From Curtobacterium sp. MCLR17_036 (GTDB lineage Bacteria; Actinomycetota; Actinomycetes; Actinomycetales; Microbacteriaceae), in assembly GCF_003234445.2 (NCBI RefSeq), contig NZ_CP126269.1, forward strand, positions 2,108,001-2,172,000: a DNA stretch of 64,000 nucleotides, given 5' to 3'. Both the position numbers and the translations under genes were made by a program. The first letter of the stretch is position 1, and each line of letters starts with the position of its first letter. Below, in pieces: positions 45,103 to 54,788 of this stretch. The notes below the pieces were generated by a model. That model was not told where the DNA came from. It did not search any database and worked only from the letters and a program-made list of their open reading frames with translations.

Positions 45103-45634
45103 CGGGCCGCAGACCCAGGCGCTCCAGGACCTCCACGCTCTCCTGCTCCGGGGTGCGGTCGGCGGCGATCGTCAGGTGCGCCTCGTCGGCCTCCGGCGGC
45201 TCGAGCGTGTCGAGCTGGGACCGGAGCAGCGACGTCGGCATGAAGTGCCCGGACCGCTGCGACATCCGCTCCTCGATGAGCGCGCCGTCGCCCGCGACGT
45301 GGACGAACACCACCCCGGGCGCCCGCAGCACGTCGCGGTAGGCGCGCTTCAGTGCCGAGCAGGTCACCACCCCGTGCGTTCCGGCGTCCAGGTGCCCGCG
45401 GATCCACCCGGCGACGACGTCGAGCCAGGGCCAGCGGTCCTCGTCGGTCAGCGGGGTGCCGGCGTGCATCTTGTCGACGTTCGCCTGCGGGTGCATGGCA
45501 TCGCCCTCGGCGAAGTCCCACCCGAGGCGTTCCGCGACCATCGCGGCGACGGTGGACTTGCCCGAGCCGGACACCCCCATCACCACCAGGACACGGGCAT
45601 CGAGCGCATCGGTCTCCGCTGTCGGTCCGCTCAT
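45095..45634 (-). CDS. gntK: Gluconokinase
   Basis: Phosphorylates gluconate to 6-phosphogluconate with ATP, feeding the pentose phosphate pathway. A 179-residue P-loop kinase: Walker A VMGVSGSGKSTVA, then WDFAEGDAMHPQANVDKM and TPLTDEDRWPWLD, the AL(K)RAYRDVLR segment and HFMPTSLLRSQLDTLE, all characteristic. ATGA overlap with the gluconate permease upstream. Confidence 0.95.
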   Translation of the reverse strand: MSGPTAETDALDARVLVVMGVSGSGKSTVAAMVAERLGWDFAEGDAMHPQANVDKMHAGTPLTDEDRWPWLDVVAGWIRGHLDAGTHGVVTCSALKRAYRDVLRAPGVVFVHVAGDGALIEERMSQRSGHFMPTSLLRSQLDTLEPPEADEAHLTIAADRTPEQESVEVLERLGLRPVS

Positions 45635-47154
45635 CGGATGAACACCCCGGCGAGCAGCACACCGAGCAGGCCGAGCACCGAGATGAGGCACTCGAGCACC
45701 GTCCACGTCTTGAAGGTCTGCCCCACCGTCGTGTTGAGGTAGCCCTTGACGAGCCAGAACCCGGCGTCGTTCACGTGCGACAGGAACACCGACCCGGCGC
45801 CGATCGCGAGCACGAGCAGCGACGTCATCGGCGAGGACAGGTCCGCGGCGATCGGCGCCATGATGCCCGCGGCGGTCACGGTCGCGACCGTCGCCGACCC
45901 CGTGGCGACCCGCACCAGGGCGGAGACGAGCCACGCGACGAGCAGCACCGAGATGCCGGACTCCTTCACGGCGTCGGCGATCACGCCGCCGATGCCCGTG
46001 TCGATGAGCACCTGCTTGAACCCGCCGCCGGCGCCGACGATGAGCAGGACCCCGGCCACCGGGGGCAGCGCGCTCTCGAGCGACTTCGACACCGCGGACC
46101 GGTCCATCCCGCCGCCGATCGCGAAGAACACCATGGCGTAGACCGCGGCGATCCCGATCGCGATCATCGGCGACCCGAGGAAGTCGAGCAGGCTCACCCA
46201 CGAGCCGGCGGCGTCGGGCATCGTCGCCTCGCGGATCGCCTGGGCCAGCATGAGCACCACGGGCAGCAGGATGCCGACGAGAGCGACCGCGAACGACGGG
46301 CTGCGCGGCTCGCTGATGACGCGCGTGAAGTCACTCTTGCCGTTGGGCAGGGATGCGGTGTCCTGCGTGGCGGGGCCGCGCCGTGCCTCCCGTCCGGCGT
46401 GTGCCGGGTCGTCGCCACCGGTGGCCGATCCGCGCGACCCGAACATGTCGGGGACCGGGATGTCGACCCAGCGCGCCGCGAAGCGGGCGAAGACCGGTCC
46501 GGCGAGCACGATGACCGGGATCGCGAGCACGATGCCGAAGGCGAGGGTCGTGCCGAGGTCCGCGCCGACCGTCGAGATCGCGACGAGCGGGCCGGGGTGC
46601 GGCGGCACGAAGGCGTGCATCGTCGACAGGCCGACCAGGGCGGGCACGGCGATCTTCATGATCGGCACGCCGCTGCGCTTCGCGACGAGGACGATGATCG
46701 GGATGAGGAGCACGAGGCCGACCTCGAAGAACATCGGCAGACCGATGAGGGCGCCGATGAGTGCCATCGTCCACGGCAGCATCGCCTTCGACGACCTGCG
46801 GACCAGGGTGTCGACCACCCGGTCGGCTGCGCCGGAGTCGACGAGCATCTTGCCGAACATCGACCCGAGGCCGACCAGGATGCCGACGCTCGTCATCGTC
46901 GCACCGAAGCCGTTGCCGAAGCTCGTCACCGCCTTGTCCGGCGCGAGCCCTGCGCCGATGCCGACACCGAGCGCGCCGATGACGAGCGCGATGAACGGGT
47001 GCACCTTGAGCCAGGTGATGAGCGCGATGATCACGACGATGCCGAGCAGCGCCGCGATGATCAGCTGCGGGATCGGGCCGGACGGGTCGACCGTCTCGGT
47101 GCCGCCGGTCTCGGCCGCGAGCACGGTTCCGAGGTGGACTGGAGCGTGAGGCAT
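45631..47154 (-). CDS. gntT: Gluconate/H+ symporter (GntP family)
   Basis: A 507-residue polytopic membrane transporter with about 12-14 helices. Conserved GntP regions: VGLGSMFGKMLVDSGAADRV, GLPMFFEVGLVLLIPI, PALVGLSTMHAFVPPHPGPL, and the C-terminal ATVTAAGIMAPIAADLSSPM, LSHVNDAGFWLVKGYL. A hydrophilic insert (about 260-310, GSRGSATGGDDPAHAGREARR) lies in the central loop. ATG with GAAGGGG upstream. Forms an operon with gntK, downstream of the palindromic operator. Confidence 0.93.
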   Translation of the reverse strand: MPHAPVHLGTVLAAETGGTETVDPSGPIPQLIIAALLGIVVIIALITWLKVHPFIALVIGALGVGIGAGLAPDKAVTSFGNGFGATMTSVGILVGLGSMFGKMLVDSGAADRVVDTLVRRSSKAMLPWTMALIGALIGLPMFFEVGLVLLIPIIVLVAKRSGVPIMKIAVPALVGLSTMHAFVPPHPGPLVAISTVGADLGTTLAFGIVLAIPVIVLAGPVFARFAARWVDIPVPDMFGSRGSATGGDDPAHAGREARRGPATQDTASLPNGKSDFTRVISEPRSPSFAVALVGILLPVVLMLAQAIREATMPDAAGSWVSLLDFLGSPMIAIGIAAVYAMVFFAIGGGMDRSAVSKSLESALPPVAGVLLIVGAGGGFKQVLIDTGIGGVIADAVKESGISVLLVAWLVSALVRVATGSATVATVTAAGIMAPIAADLSSPMTSLLVLAIGAGSVFLSHVNDAGFWLVKGYLNTTVGQTFKTWTVLECLISVLGLLGVLLAGVFIR

Positions 47155-47241
47155 CGGTGCCCCTTCCTGGAGCCGCTGCCGCGCGGCTCCGTCGCCTTGG
47201 TGTCGAGGGCGGGTGGCGTCGTGCTTGCTCGCCCGCAATAA

Positions 47242-47255
47242 TCTGATTAATCAGA
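47242..47255. promoter_or_regulatory. 14-bp palindromic operator between gntT and the GntR-type regulator
   Basis: TCTGATTAATCAGA is a perfect palindrome and is A/T-rich in a GC-rich gap. It lies 87 bp upstream of the gntT start and 118 bp upstream of the regulator start, the expected site for the FadR/GntR-family repressor encoded next to it. It abuts a TATTGC-like -10 on the gntT side. Confidence 0.75.
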
Positions 47256-47372
47256 CTACACGGGGATGTGCCGCGCGCCTCCCACTGTGCGTCGCAGTCT
47301 GCCGTTTCGATGAGCAGCGCGTTCCGCACCGTGCTGGTCGCGTCCTGCCAGCCCGTCCCGTCCGGAGGTCCC

Positions 47373-48071
47373 ATGCCCCCCGCCCGTGGTCTCCACGCCC
47401 ACGTGCTCGACACCATCGGGCAGCGCATCGTCGACGGCGACCTCGCGCCGGGCACCGTCCTGCGGCCCGAGCTCGTCGCGGACGAGTTCGGCGTGTCACG
47501 GTCCGTCGTCCGCGAGGCGCTCCGGGTCCTGCAGTCGCTCGGCCTCGTCGAGCCACGACAGCGCGTCGGGACGCAGGTGCTCGGGACCACGTCGTGGGAA
47601 CTGCTCGCGCCGACCGTCATCCGGTGGCGCGGCGCATCGCCGGCGTACTTCGTGCAACAGCGGGAGCTCCTCGAACTCCGCCTCGGCGTGGAGCCCGTCG
47701 CGGCGTCGCTCACCGCCACCGGCCCCGGCGGCACGGACGTCCTCGACGCGGCGCAGGACATGCTCGCCGCCTGCGCAGCGGAGGACAGCCGCGCCTACCT
47801 CGAAGCCGACGTCCGCTTCCACCGGGCGCTGCTCACCGGCTCCGGCAACGCCGTGTTCGCCCACTTCGCGGGCACCGTCGAGGCCCTGCTGCGCACCCGC
47901 ACCTCGGAGTCGCGGGACACCATCACCGGGTGGACGCGCTCGGCGGCGCTCCGGCACGAGGCCGTCGGGCGGGCGGTCGTCGCGGGCGACGGGGCCGCTG
48001 CATCGGCCGCGATGACCGCGCTCGTGCAGGTCACCCACGACGAGTTCACGGCGGAGGCGCCGCGGGGCTGA
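47373..48071 (+). CDS. GntR/FadR-family transcriptional regulator
   Basis: A 232-residue repressor. N-terminal winged helix (about 5-70): GLHAHVLDTIGQRIVDGDL, TVLRPELVADEFGVSRSVVREALRVLQSLGLVEPR (in parts). Then the all-helical FCD ligand-binding domain (about 90-220) with metal-site candidates E/D-x3-FH (EADVRFHRALL) and RHEAVGRAVVAGD. ATG follows GGAGG by four bases. Divergent from gntT-gntK; probably released by gluconate or a phosphorylated derivative. Confidence 0.9.
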   Translation: MPPARGLHAHVLDTIGQRIVDGDLAPGTVLRPELVADEFGVSRSVVREALRVLQSLGLVEPRQRVGTQVLGTTSWELLAPTVIRWRGASPAYFVQQRELLELRLGVEPVAASLTATGPGGTDVLDAAQDMLAACAAEDSRAYLEADVRFHRALLTGSGNAVFAHFAGTVEALLRTRTSESRDTITGWTRSAALRHEAVGRAVVAGDGAAASAAMTALVQVTHDEFTAEAPRG

Positions 48072-48381
<310 letters not shown>

Positions 48382-48984
48382 CTACCGCCGCGCGAAGAGC
48401 CGGGGCCCGCGCAGGCGCAGGCGCATCGTCACCGTGCCGAGCCAGCGGTCGTACTTGTAGCCGACCTTGCCCATCCGCCCGACCTCCTCGAAGCCGAGCC
48501 GCTCGTGCAACCGGATCGACGCCTCGGCCTGCCGGTCCGCGATGACCGCGACCACCTCGCGCACTCCCGCCGAGCGGCACTCGTCGAGCAGGGCCTCCAT
48601 GAGCGCCCGGCCGAGGCCCTTGCCGCCGGAGGCCGCCCCCAGGTAGATCGAGTCCTCGACGACGCGGTTCGAGCGGTCGCGGGGGTTCCACGGGTCGACC
48701 AGGGCGTAGCCGAGGATCTGGCCGGCGGGGTTCTCCGCCACCAGGAACGGCAGTGCTCGGCGGCGGATCTCGTCGTAGCGCTGCTTCCAGCCGGCGAAGG
48801 TCAGCACCGACGGGTCGAAGGTGACCGACGAGTTGCGGACGTAGTGCGCGTGGATCTCGCGGACGTGGGGCAGGTCGCCGGTCTCGGCCGCACGGATGCG
48901 GTACGTGAAGGCGGTCTCGGTCGGCGCCGGAGCACGCAGGTGTCGCGGCAGGACACGCCGTCGCTGGTATTCCTCCTCGAGCAC
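48382..48984 (-). CDS. GNAT N-acetyltransferase (PAT-like)
   Basis: A 200-residue acetyl-CoA-dependent acetyltransferase. The core is YRIRAAETGDLPHVREIHAHYV, then PFLVAENPAGQILGYALVDPWNPR and the acetyl-CoA loop GKGLGRALMEAL, ending in LHERLGFEEVGRM-GKVGYKYDRW, which is the layout of phosphinothricin acetyltransferase relatives. Substrate is likely a small amine or amino acid. The first 20 residues lie before the domain; a later start is possible. Confidence 0.88.
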   Translation of the reverse strand: MLEEEYQRRRVLPRHLRAPAPTETAFTYRIRAAETGDLPHVREIHAHYVRNSSVTFDPSVLTFAGWKQRYDEIRRRALPFLVAENPAGQILGYALVDPWNPRDRSNRVVEDSIYLGAASGGKGLGRALMEALLDECRSAGVREVVAVIADRQAEASIRLHERLGFEEVGRMGKVGYKYDRWLGTVTMRLRLRGPRLFARR

Positions 48985-48994
48985 GACGTCGAGC

Positions 48995-49678
48995 CTACTG
49001 AGCGGGCAGGGACCAGTCGACGGGCGTCGCGCCCTGTTCCTCGAGCAGGGTGTTCACCTGCGAGAACGGTCGGCTGCCGAAGAACCCGCGCGAGGCGCTG
49101 AGCGGGCTCGGGTGCGCCGACGCCACCACCGGGGTGTCGCCGAGCAGCGGGCGGACCGATGCCGCCTGGGCACCCCAGAGGACGGCGACGAGCGGCTTGC
49201 CCCGGCCGACCAGGGCACGCACGGCCTGGTCGGTGACGGCCTCCCAGCCCTTGCCGCGGTGGCTGCCGGCCTCGCCCGCCCGCACGGTGAGCACGCGGTT
49301 GAGCAGCAGGACGCCCTGGTCGGCCCAGGCCCGCAGATCGCCGTGCGGCGGCGGGGTCGTGCCGAGGTCGGACTCGAGCTCGCGGTAGACGTTCGCCAGG
49401 CTGCGCGGCACGGGCCGCACCGCGGGGTCGACGGCGAAGGACAGGCCGATCGGGTGCCCGGGCGTCGGGTACGGGTCCTGGCCGACGACCAGGACCTTGA
49501 CGGCGTCGAACGGCGTGGTGAAGGCACGGAGGACGTCGCCGCCGGCGGGCAGGGTCTGCCGGCCGGCAGCGTGCTCGTCGCGGAGCCAGTCGCCCATGCG
49601 GTGGACGTCGCCCTCGACGGGGGCGAGCGCGGTGGCCCAGTCCGGGTCGACGAGGTCGGCGAGGGGCCGCGGCTCCAC
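48995..49678 (-). CDS. ung: Uracil-DNA glycosylase (family 1)
   Basis: Removes uracil from DNA to start base-excision repair. The 227-residue length is standard. Catalytic Asp68 lies in the water-activating loop [39 protein letters not shown] is the uracil-binding segment, and [17 protein letters not shown] is the Leu-intercalation loop. Ends 10 bp before the GNAT gene and starts just after the S51 peptidase. Confidence 0.97.
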   Translation of the reverse strand: MEPRPLADLVDPDWATALAPVEGDVHRMGDWLRDEHAAGRQTLPAGGDVLRAFTTPFDAVKVLVVGQDPYPTPGHPIGLSFAVDPAVRPVPRSLANVYRELESDLGTTPPPHGDLRAWADQGVLLLNRVLTVRAGEAGSHRGKGWEAVTDQAVRALVGRGKPLVAVLWGAQAASVRPLLGDTPVVASAHPSPLSASRGFFGSRPFSQVNTLLEEQGATPVDWSLPAQ

Positions 49679-49683
49679 GGCGG

Positions 49684-50403
49684 CTACGCGCCCATGGTCG
49701 CGACGGCCACCGACTCGTCGCCCGCGACGACGCGCCAGACGCTGCCGGTGCCGCGGACCTCGAGGGCGCCCTCGCCGACGACCAGGGCGGTGTCCTCGTC
49801 GATGGCCAGGCCGGCGGTCACGAACTCGGCCTCTGCGCTCGCGACGAGCCGTGCGAGCGTGCCCGCCTGGACCGCGTGCACGTCGATCGTCAGGTCGACG
49901 AGTCCGAGTCCTTCCCGGAGCTCGACCTCGTCGAGACCCTCCGAGGCACCCTCGGGGCAGACCTCGACGCCGCCGATGCGCCAGCCGCCGACGAGGGCCC
50001 GGTCGGCCGCGATCATCGCGCCCGCCGAGTAGCCGAGGTACGGCAGGCCGTCGGCGACGAGCAGGCGGACCTGGTCGACGAGCGGCGCGACGGCGGCCAG
50101 GTAGTCGGGCGTGAGCCCGCCGGCGACCACGAGGGCGTCGACGTCGCTCAGGACCGTGGTGTCGAAGGCCTGACCGGACGCGACCTCGGTGGTGACGACC
50201 TCGGCGGCGCGTGCGCCGCCCAGGACCTCGGCGATGTCCGCGGTGGACGACGGGCTGGTGCCGTCCGCGCGGCAGACCGAGAGCAGTGCGATGCGCGGGA
50301 CGGTGCGCCCCACGGCGGCCGAGCGCGCGGTGGCCTCGGCGAGGAACGGGGCGGCGGCGTCCGAGGCGGCGAAGGGTCCGCCGCCGACGAGGTGGATGCT
50401 CAC
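49684..50403 (-). CDS. Peptidase S51-like protein (dipeptidase E/cyanophycinase superfamily)
   Basis: A 239-residue protein with a class I glutamine-amidotransferase-like fold. The nucleophile elbow is [15 protein letters not shown] (G-x-S-A-G-A), and a [14 protein letters not shown] loop precedes it. The [16 protein letters not shown] segment resembles the family's acidic/His region. Family members cleave Asp-dipeptides or the poly-Asp-Arg storage polymer; no polymer synthetase of that kind is here. GTG start overlapping the phosphoribosyltransferase stop. Confidence 0.78.
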   Translation of the reverse strand: MSIHLVGGGPFAASDAAAPFLAEATARSAAVGRTVPRIALLSVCRADGTSPSSTADIAEVLGGARAAEVVTTEVASGQAFDTTVLSDVDALVVAGGLTPDYLAAVAPLVDQVRLLVADGLPYLGYSAGAMIAADRALVGGWRIGGVEVCPEGASEGLDEVELREGLGLVDLTIDVHAVQAGTLARLVASAEAEFVTAGLAIDEDTALVVGEGALEVRGTGSVWRVVAGDESVAVATMGA

Positions 50404-50933
50404 GACTCGGCCGTCACCGGTGCGAGGGCACTCCAGGGGAACGTGATCCAGCCGTCGACCCGACGCCACACGTGGTCGGGTTCGAGGACGGTGCCGGGCT
50501 TCGAGTACAGGCAGGCGCTGCGGACGTCGGCCCCAGCGTCGCGGATGATGTCGACGACGAGGCGCAGGGTCCGGCCGGAGTCGGAGACGTCGTCGACGAC
50601 CAGGACGCGCTTGCCGGCGAGGCTCGGCGCGTCGAGCGCCGGCGCGAGCACGACCGGTTCGTCCAGCCGCTGCTCGACGTCGGTGTAGAACTCGACGTTG
50701 ATCGAGCCGCACTCCTTGGTGCCGAGCGCGTAGGCCACGGCGCCGGCGATGATCAGGCCGCCGCGGGCGACCGCCACGACGACCTCGGGCTCGAAGCCGG
50801 AGGACAGCACGTCCTTCGCCAGCAGGCGGGCGGCGTCGCCGAACTCCAGCCATCCGAGCACCTCGGGCCCGCTCGTCACGGTCACGGTCGACTGAGCCGG
50901 TGCCGTGGGCCCGGGCTCGCTGCTGATCGGCAT
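50400..50933 (-). CDS. Purine-type phosphoribosyltransferase
   Basis: A 177-residue type I phosphoribosyltransferase. The PRPP loop is [19 protein letters not shown] (about 109-127), and the [17 protein letters not shown] segment binds pyrophosphate. The C-terminal FPWSALAP resembles the xanthine/guanine enzymes (Gpt-like). Salvage of a purine base is likely; which base is not clear. 4-bp overlap with the peptidase gene. Confidence 0.85.
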   Translation of the reverse strand: MPISSEPGPTAPAQSTVTVTSGPEVLGWLEFGDAARLLAKDVLSSGFEPEVVVAVARGGLIIAGAVAYALGTKECGSINVEFYTDVEQRLDEPVVLAPALDAPSLAGKRVLVVDDVSDSGRTLRLVVDIIRDAGADVRSACLYSKPGTVLEPDHVWRRVDGWITFPWSALAPVTAES

Positions 50934-51073
50934 CCGACAACGGTACCGGCACCGACCCCGCGCCCGCGACCCGCGACCGGACCCCGGGCGCTGCGCGCGG
51001 CAGGGCAGCCAGTGGCCGAGCAGCGGTCAGCGGCCAGTGGCCGAGCAGCGGTCAGCGGCTCGGACCGGGTGCG

Positions 51074-51850
51074 TCAGCCCTTCGGCGCCAGCGTGCCCCG
51101 GGCGAGCTTGTGCTGCGCGGACTGGGCGACCGGCCGGATCGTGATCAGGTCGAGGTTGACGTGCGCCGGCAGCTCGACCGCGTGCACGATCGCCTCGGCG
51201 ACGTCCTCGGCCACGAGCGGACCCGGCACGTCGTCGTAGACCGCAGCGGCCTTCTCGGCGTCGCCGCGGAAGCGGGTGAGCGCGAACTCGTCGGTCTTCA
51301 CCAGGCCGGGGGCGACCTCGACCACGCGGATCGGTTCGCCGTTCAGTTCGAGCCGGAGCGCGCCAACGAGGGCGTGCTCGGCGAACTTCGCCGCGTTGTA
51401 GCCGCCGCCGTTCTCGTACGCCACGAAGCCCGCGGTGCTCGTCACGGTGACGATGTCCGCACCCCCGCCGGCGCGCGCCCGCTCCCGCAGGTGCGGCAGC
51501 AGCGCGGCCACGACGCGCTTCGTGCCGATCACGTTGACCTCGAACATGGCGCGCCAGTCCTCGACGTCGGACTCCTCGACCGACGCGGACCCGAACGCAC
51601 CGCCGGCGTTGTTGACGAGCACGTCCGCTCCACCGAGCTCCCCGACGCGGGCGGCGAGCGCCTCGACGTCGGACGCGCTCGTGATGTCGGCGACCAGGAC
51701 GTCGGCACCGGTGGACGCGGCGAGCGCCTCGAGCTTCTCGGCGCGGCGGGCGACCGCGAGGACGTCCCACCCCCGCGACCGGAACAGCCGGACGGTGGCC
51801 GCCCCGATGCCCGAGCTCGCTCCGGTGACGACTGCGCGTCGTGCTGCCAT
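51074..51850 (-). CDS. Short-chain dehydrogenase/reductase (NADP-preferring type)
   Basis: A 258-residue classical SDR. TGASSGIGAATVRLF (cofactor loop), ARRAEKL (Arg pair typical of NADP binding), NNAGGAFG, catalytic serine in TVTSTAGFVAYENGGGYNAAKFAEHAL with the YNAAK catalytic Tyr and Lys. Similar to YdfG-type serine/3-hydroxy-acid dehydrogenases. A clear AGGAGG lies eight bases before the ATG. Confidence 0.9.
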   Translation of the reverse strand: MAARRAVVTGASSGIGAATVRLFRSRGWDVLAVARRAEKLEALAASTGADVLVADITSASDVEALAARVGELGGADVLVNNAGGAFGSASVEESDVEDWRAMFEVNVIGTKRVVAALLPHLRERARAGGGADIVTVTSTAGFVAYENGGGYNAAKFAEHALVGALRLELNGEPIRVVEVAPGLVKTDEFALTRFRGDAEKAAAVYDDVPGPLVAEDVAEAIVHAVELPAHVNLDLITIRPVAQSAQHKLARGTLAPKG

Positions 51851-51923
51851 GTGATCTGCCTCCTGGGTGAGTGGACGTCCACCGTACCGAGCGGCACCAC
51901 GGACGCCACACCGATCCGTCCCA

Positions 51924-51993
51924 CCCGAGCAGCACCACCAGCGGGCCCGCCCGAGCAGCACCACCAGCCGACCCCGCCCGAGCGGCACGACCC
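51924..51993. repeat. Three 26-27 bp tandem repeats upstream of the SDR and acyltransferase
   Basis: CCCGAGCAGCACCACCAGC occurs at 51924 and 51950, with a degenerate third copy at 51977 (CCCGAGCGGCACGACC). The block lies in the 192-bp divergent gap. It may be slippage or hold binding sites; no other feature is seen there except the promoter at 52004. Confidence 0.6.
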
Positions 51994-52003
51994 GCCTCCG
52001 CAC

Positions 52004-52034
52004 CCGGACCGTCAAGGTCACGGTCCGGTAACGT
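52004..52034 (+). promoter_or_regulatory. Promoter with 9-bp inverted repeat upstream of the membrane acyltransferase
   Basis: CCGGACCGT and ACGGTCCGG flank seven bases (52004-52028) just before a TAACGT -10 (52029-52034), eight bases before the ATG at 52043. The layout suggests a leaderless transcript with an operator over the promoter. Inferred from spacing only. Confidence 0.45.
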
Positions 52035-52042
52035 GACCCGCG

Positions 52043-53131
52043 ATGACGACGGACGCCGCTCCCCCCGCTCCCTCGGCCCCGGCGACGCAGCTCGAACCCG
52101 GCCGGGCACCGCGCCGTATCCCGATGTGGGACACCGCGCGGTTCGTCGCGGTCACGCTCGTGGTCATCGGCCACGCGATCCAGCGGCAGACGCCGGCGAG
52201 TGAGCACGCCCTGGCGCTGTACACGTTCATCTACGCGTTCCACATGCCCGCGTTCGGCGTGATCAGCGGGTACTTCTCGTCGGCGGACACCCCGACCGCC
52301 AAGCGGATGCGCCGGACGATCACCGACATCGTCGTGCCGTACATCATCATGCAGACGATCTGGACCGTGGTGCAGGGCATCGTCGAGGGCGGGAAGGACT
52401 TCAACCCGACGAAGCCGACCTGGACCCTGTGGTTCCTGCTGGCCCTGGGGATCTTCAAGCTGATCCTGCCGTACCTGGCGCAGCTGCGGTGGCCGCTGTT
52501 CTGGGCGGTCGTGTTCAGCATCGGGGTCGGCTACTTCGACAACGTCGACTCCACGCTGTCGCTGTCCCGCGCGATCAGCCTGCTGCCGTTCTTCCTGCTC
52601 GGCTGGCAGGTCAAGCAGTGGGGCGTGTTCGACCGCTGGTACGAGGCACCGCGCCGCATCGTCGTGCGGGTGCGGATCGCCGCCGCGGCGGTCTTCGCGG
52701 CGTGGGCGGTGTCGTGTGCGATCTGGATCCCGCAGTTCAAGCAGTTCGACCTGCACCACTGGTTCTTCTACGACGACTCGTACTCCGGCCTCGGCGAGGA
52801 CGCCTGGTGGGCGGGCGGCGTGCGCTTCGGCCTGATGCTGCTGGCGACGCTGCTCACCGCGTCGTTCCTGCTGCTCATCCCCCGGCGGACGGTGTGGATC
52901 ACCCGCTTCGGCGCCGCCACGATGTACGTGTACCTGCTGCACACGTTCGTGCTGTACCCGATCCGCGAGTCCGGCGTGCTCGCCGGGGAGCACTCGGCCT
53001 GGCCCTACGTGCTCCTGATGGTCGTCATCGCCTGCGCGGTGACCCTGTTCCTCGCGCAGCCGTTCGTGCGGCGCGGCATGCGCTGGCTGCTCGAGCCCCG
53101 GGTCGGCTGGTTGTTCCGCCGCGACGCGTGA
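52043..53131 (+). CDS. Membrane acyltransferase (acyltransferase family 3)
   Basis: A 362-residue polytopic membrane protein with about ten helices. Starts with RIPMWDTARFVAVTLVVIGHAI, in which the Arg and His match the family's catalytic R-x-H region, and has the YAFHMPAFGVISGYF loop typical of acyltransferase 3 (OatA/NolL-like) proteins. It probably O-acylates a wall or surface glycan. No neighbouring glycan genes define the substrate. Confidence 0.88.
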   Translation: MTTDAAPPAPSAPATQLEPGRAPRRIPMWDTARFVAVTLVVIGHAIQRQTPASEHALALYTFIYAFHMPAFGVISGYFSSADTPTAKRMRRTITDIVVPYIIMQTIWTVVQGIVEGGKDFNPTKPTWTLWFLLALGIFKLILPYLAQLRWPLFWAVVFSIGVGYFDNVDSTLSLSRAISLLPFFLLGWQVKQWGVFDRWYEAPRRIVVRVRIAAAAVFAAWAVSCAIWIPQFKQFDLHHWFFYDDSYSGLGEDAWWAGGVRFGLMLLATLLTASFLLLIPRRTVWITRFGAATMYVYLLHTFVLYPIRESGVLAGEHSAWPYVLLMVVIACAVTLFLAQPFVRRGMRWLLEPRVGWLFRRDA

Positions 53132-53407
53132 CTCCCCGCGCACCGGCCGGCGTCCTCGTCGCCTGACCGTCCTGCGTGTCACCTCCGTCGGACCGGTGCG
53201 CAGGCTCGGCCTGGAGGCACGGGTCGCCCCGGGCGCGCGCGTTACGTCGCGAGGCGGTCGCGCTGGTACCGGCGCGACCACCTGCGTACCGTGGCCTCCG
53301 TCGCAGCGCCGCACCGTGCCTCCCGGCCGGGCGCACCGCGACCAGCACCCGTCGACCCGAACCCGTCGACCCGCACCCCACGACCCGCACCGGACAGGAG
53401 CACCGAG
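53132..53407. other. 276-bp leader region upstream of metY
   Basis: No gene is seen. The last part has a duplicated ACCCGTCGACCCG (53344-53373) before the metY Shine-Dalgarno, and the CCGTGCCTCCCG motif occurs at 53325. No T-loop or SAM-riboswitch core was recognised by eye. The length leaves room for a regulated leader. Confidence 0.4.
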
Positions 53408-54739
53408 ATGACCGAGCACGACGCCGAGCAGTGGCGGTTCGAGACCACGCAGGTGCACGCGGGTGCGCAGCCCGACCCGACCACGGGGGCCCGGGCGACG
53501 CCGATCTACAAGACGACGTCGTACGTGTTCGCGAACTCGGACGAGGCCCGTGACCTGTTCGCGCTGGCGAAGCCGGGCAACATCTACTCCCGGATCATGA
53601 ACCCGACGAACGACGTCGTCGAGCAGCGCATCGCCGCGCTCGAGGGCGGGTCCGGCGCACTGCTCGTGTCGAGCGGCCAGGCGGCCGAGACGTACGCGGT
53701 GCTCAACATCGCGGGCGCCGGGGACCACATCGTGTCGTCGTCGTCGATCTACGGCGGCACGTACAACCTGTTCAAGTACACGCTCGCGAAGCTCGGGATC
53801 GAGACGACCTTCGTCGAGGACCAGGACGACCTCGAGGAGTGGCGGCGCGCCGTCCGCCCGAACACGAAGCTGTTCTTCGCCGAGACCATCGGCAACCCGC
53901 GCATCAACGTGCTCGACATCACGGGCGTCAGCGACGTCGCCCACGAGTCCGGCGTCCCGCTCATCGTCGACAACACGATCGCGACGCCGTACCTCATCCG
54001 CCCCTTCGAGCACGGGGCCGACGTCGTCGTGCACTCCGCGACGAAGTTCCTCGGCGGCCACGGCACGGTCATCGGCGGGATCATCGTCGACAGCGGCCGG
54101 TTCCCCTGGTCGCAGCACGCGGACCGGTTCCCGGAGTTCAACACGCCGGACCCGTCGTACCACGGCGCGGTCTTCGCCGAGGCGGTCGGCAACGAGCTCG
54201 CCTACATCGTGAAGGCCCGCGTGCAGCTGCTCCGCGACCTCGGTGCGTCGAACTCGGCGGACACCGCGTTCGCGCTGCTGCAGGGCATCGAGACGCTGTC
54301 GCTCCGCATCGAGCGGCACGTGTCGAACGCCCAGGAGGTCGCCGAGTGGCTCGACCAGCACCCCGACGTCGCCACCGTCGCCTACGCCGGGCTGCCGACG
54401 TCGCCCTGGTACGCCGCCGCGAACCGCTACGCGCCGAAGGGCGTCGGTGCGGTGCTGTCGTTCGAGCTGAAGGGCGGCGTGCCCGCCGGAAAGGCGTTCG
54501 TGGACAACCTGCGCCTGTTCTCGCACCTGGCGAACATCGGTGACGTGCGCTCGCTCGTCATCCACCCGGCGTCGACCACGCACTCGCAGCTCACGCCCGA
54601 GCAGCAGCTCACCACCGGGGTGACGCCGGGCCTGGTGCGCCTGTCGGTCGGCATCGAGAACGTCGAGGACCTGAAGGCCGACCTCGAGGCGGGGCTCGCC
54701 GCGGCCCGCGCGGTCGCGCAGCAGGGACAGCGGGCGTAG
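53408..54739 (+). CDS. metY: O-acetylhomoserine sulfhydrylase (MetY-type Cys/Met metabolism PLP enzyme)
   Basis: Makes homocysteine from O-acetylhomoserine and sulfide. The 443-residue length and the long insertion before the PLP region favour MetY (O-acetylhomoserine sulfhydrylase) over MetB. The PLP lysine lies in VVHSATKFLGGHG, and the SRIMNPTNDVVEQRIAALEGG and LFFAETIGNPRINVLDI segments are typical. The C-terminal VRLSVGIENVEDLKADL is conserved. AGGAG nine bases before the ATG. Its partner metX lies 288 bp downstream. Confidence 0.92.
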   Translation: MTEHDAEQWRFETTQVHAGAQPDPTTGARATPIYKTTSYVFANSDEARDLFALAKPGNIYSRIMNPTNDVVEQRIAALEGGSGALLVSSGQAAETYAVLNIAGAGDHIVSSSSIYGGTYNLFKYTLAKLGIETTFVEDQDDLEEWRRAVRPNTKLFFAETIGNPRINVLDITGVSDVAHESGVPLIVDNTIATPYLIRPFEHGADVVVHSATKFLGGHGTVIGGIIVDSGRFPWSQHADRFPEFNTPDPSYHGAVFAEAVGNELAYIVKARVQLLRDLGASNSADTAFALLQGIETLSLRIERHVSNAQEVAEWLDQHPDVATVAYAGLPTSPWYAAANRYAPKGVGAVLSFELKGGVPAGKAFVDNLRLFSHLANIGDVRSLVIHPASTTHSQLTPEQQLTTGVTPGLVRLSVGIENVEDLKADLEAGLAAARAVAQQGQRA

Positions 54740-54788
54740 CGCGCCGCGCAGCTCCCGCCGCCGCAGCTCCCGGGCACCGACTCGGAAC

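Noticed and set aside
51074..51850. SDR as part of a fatty-acid or antibiotic cluster
   Set aside because: Neighbours are a phosphoribosyltransferase and a membrane acyltransferase with no pathway link.
53132..53407. SAM-type riboswitch before metY
   Set aside because: No recognisable kink-turn, conserved core or terminator/antiterminator pair was seen by eye; short direct repeats account for most of the gap.
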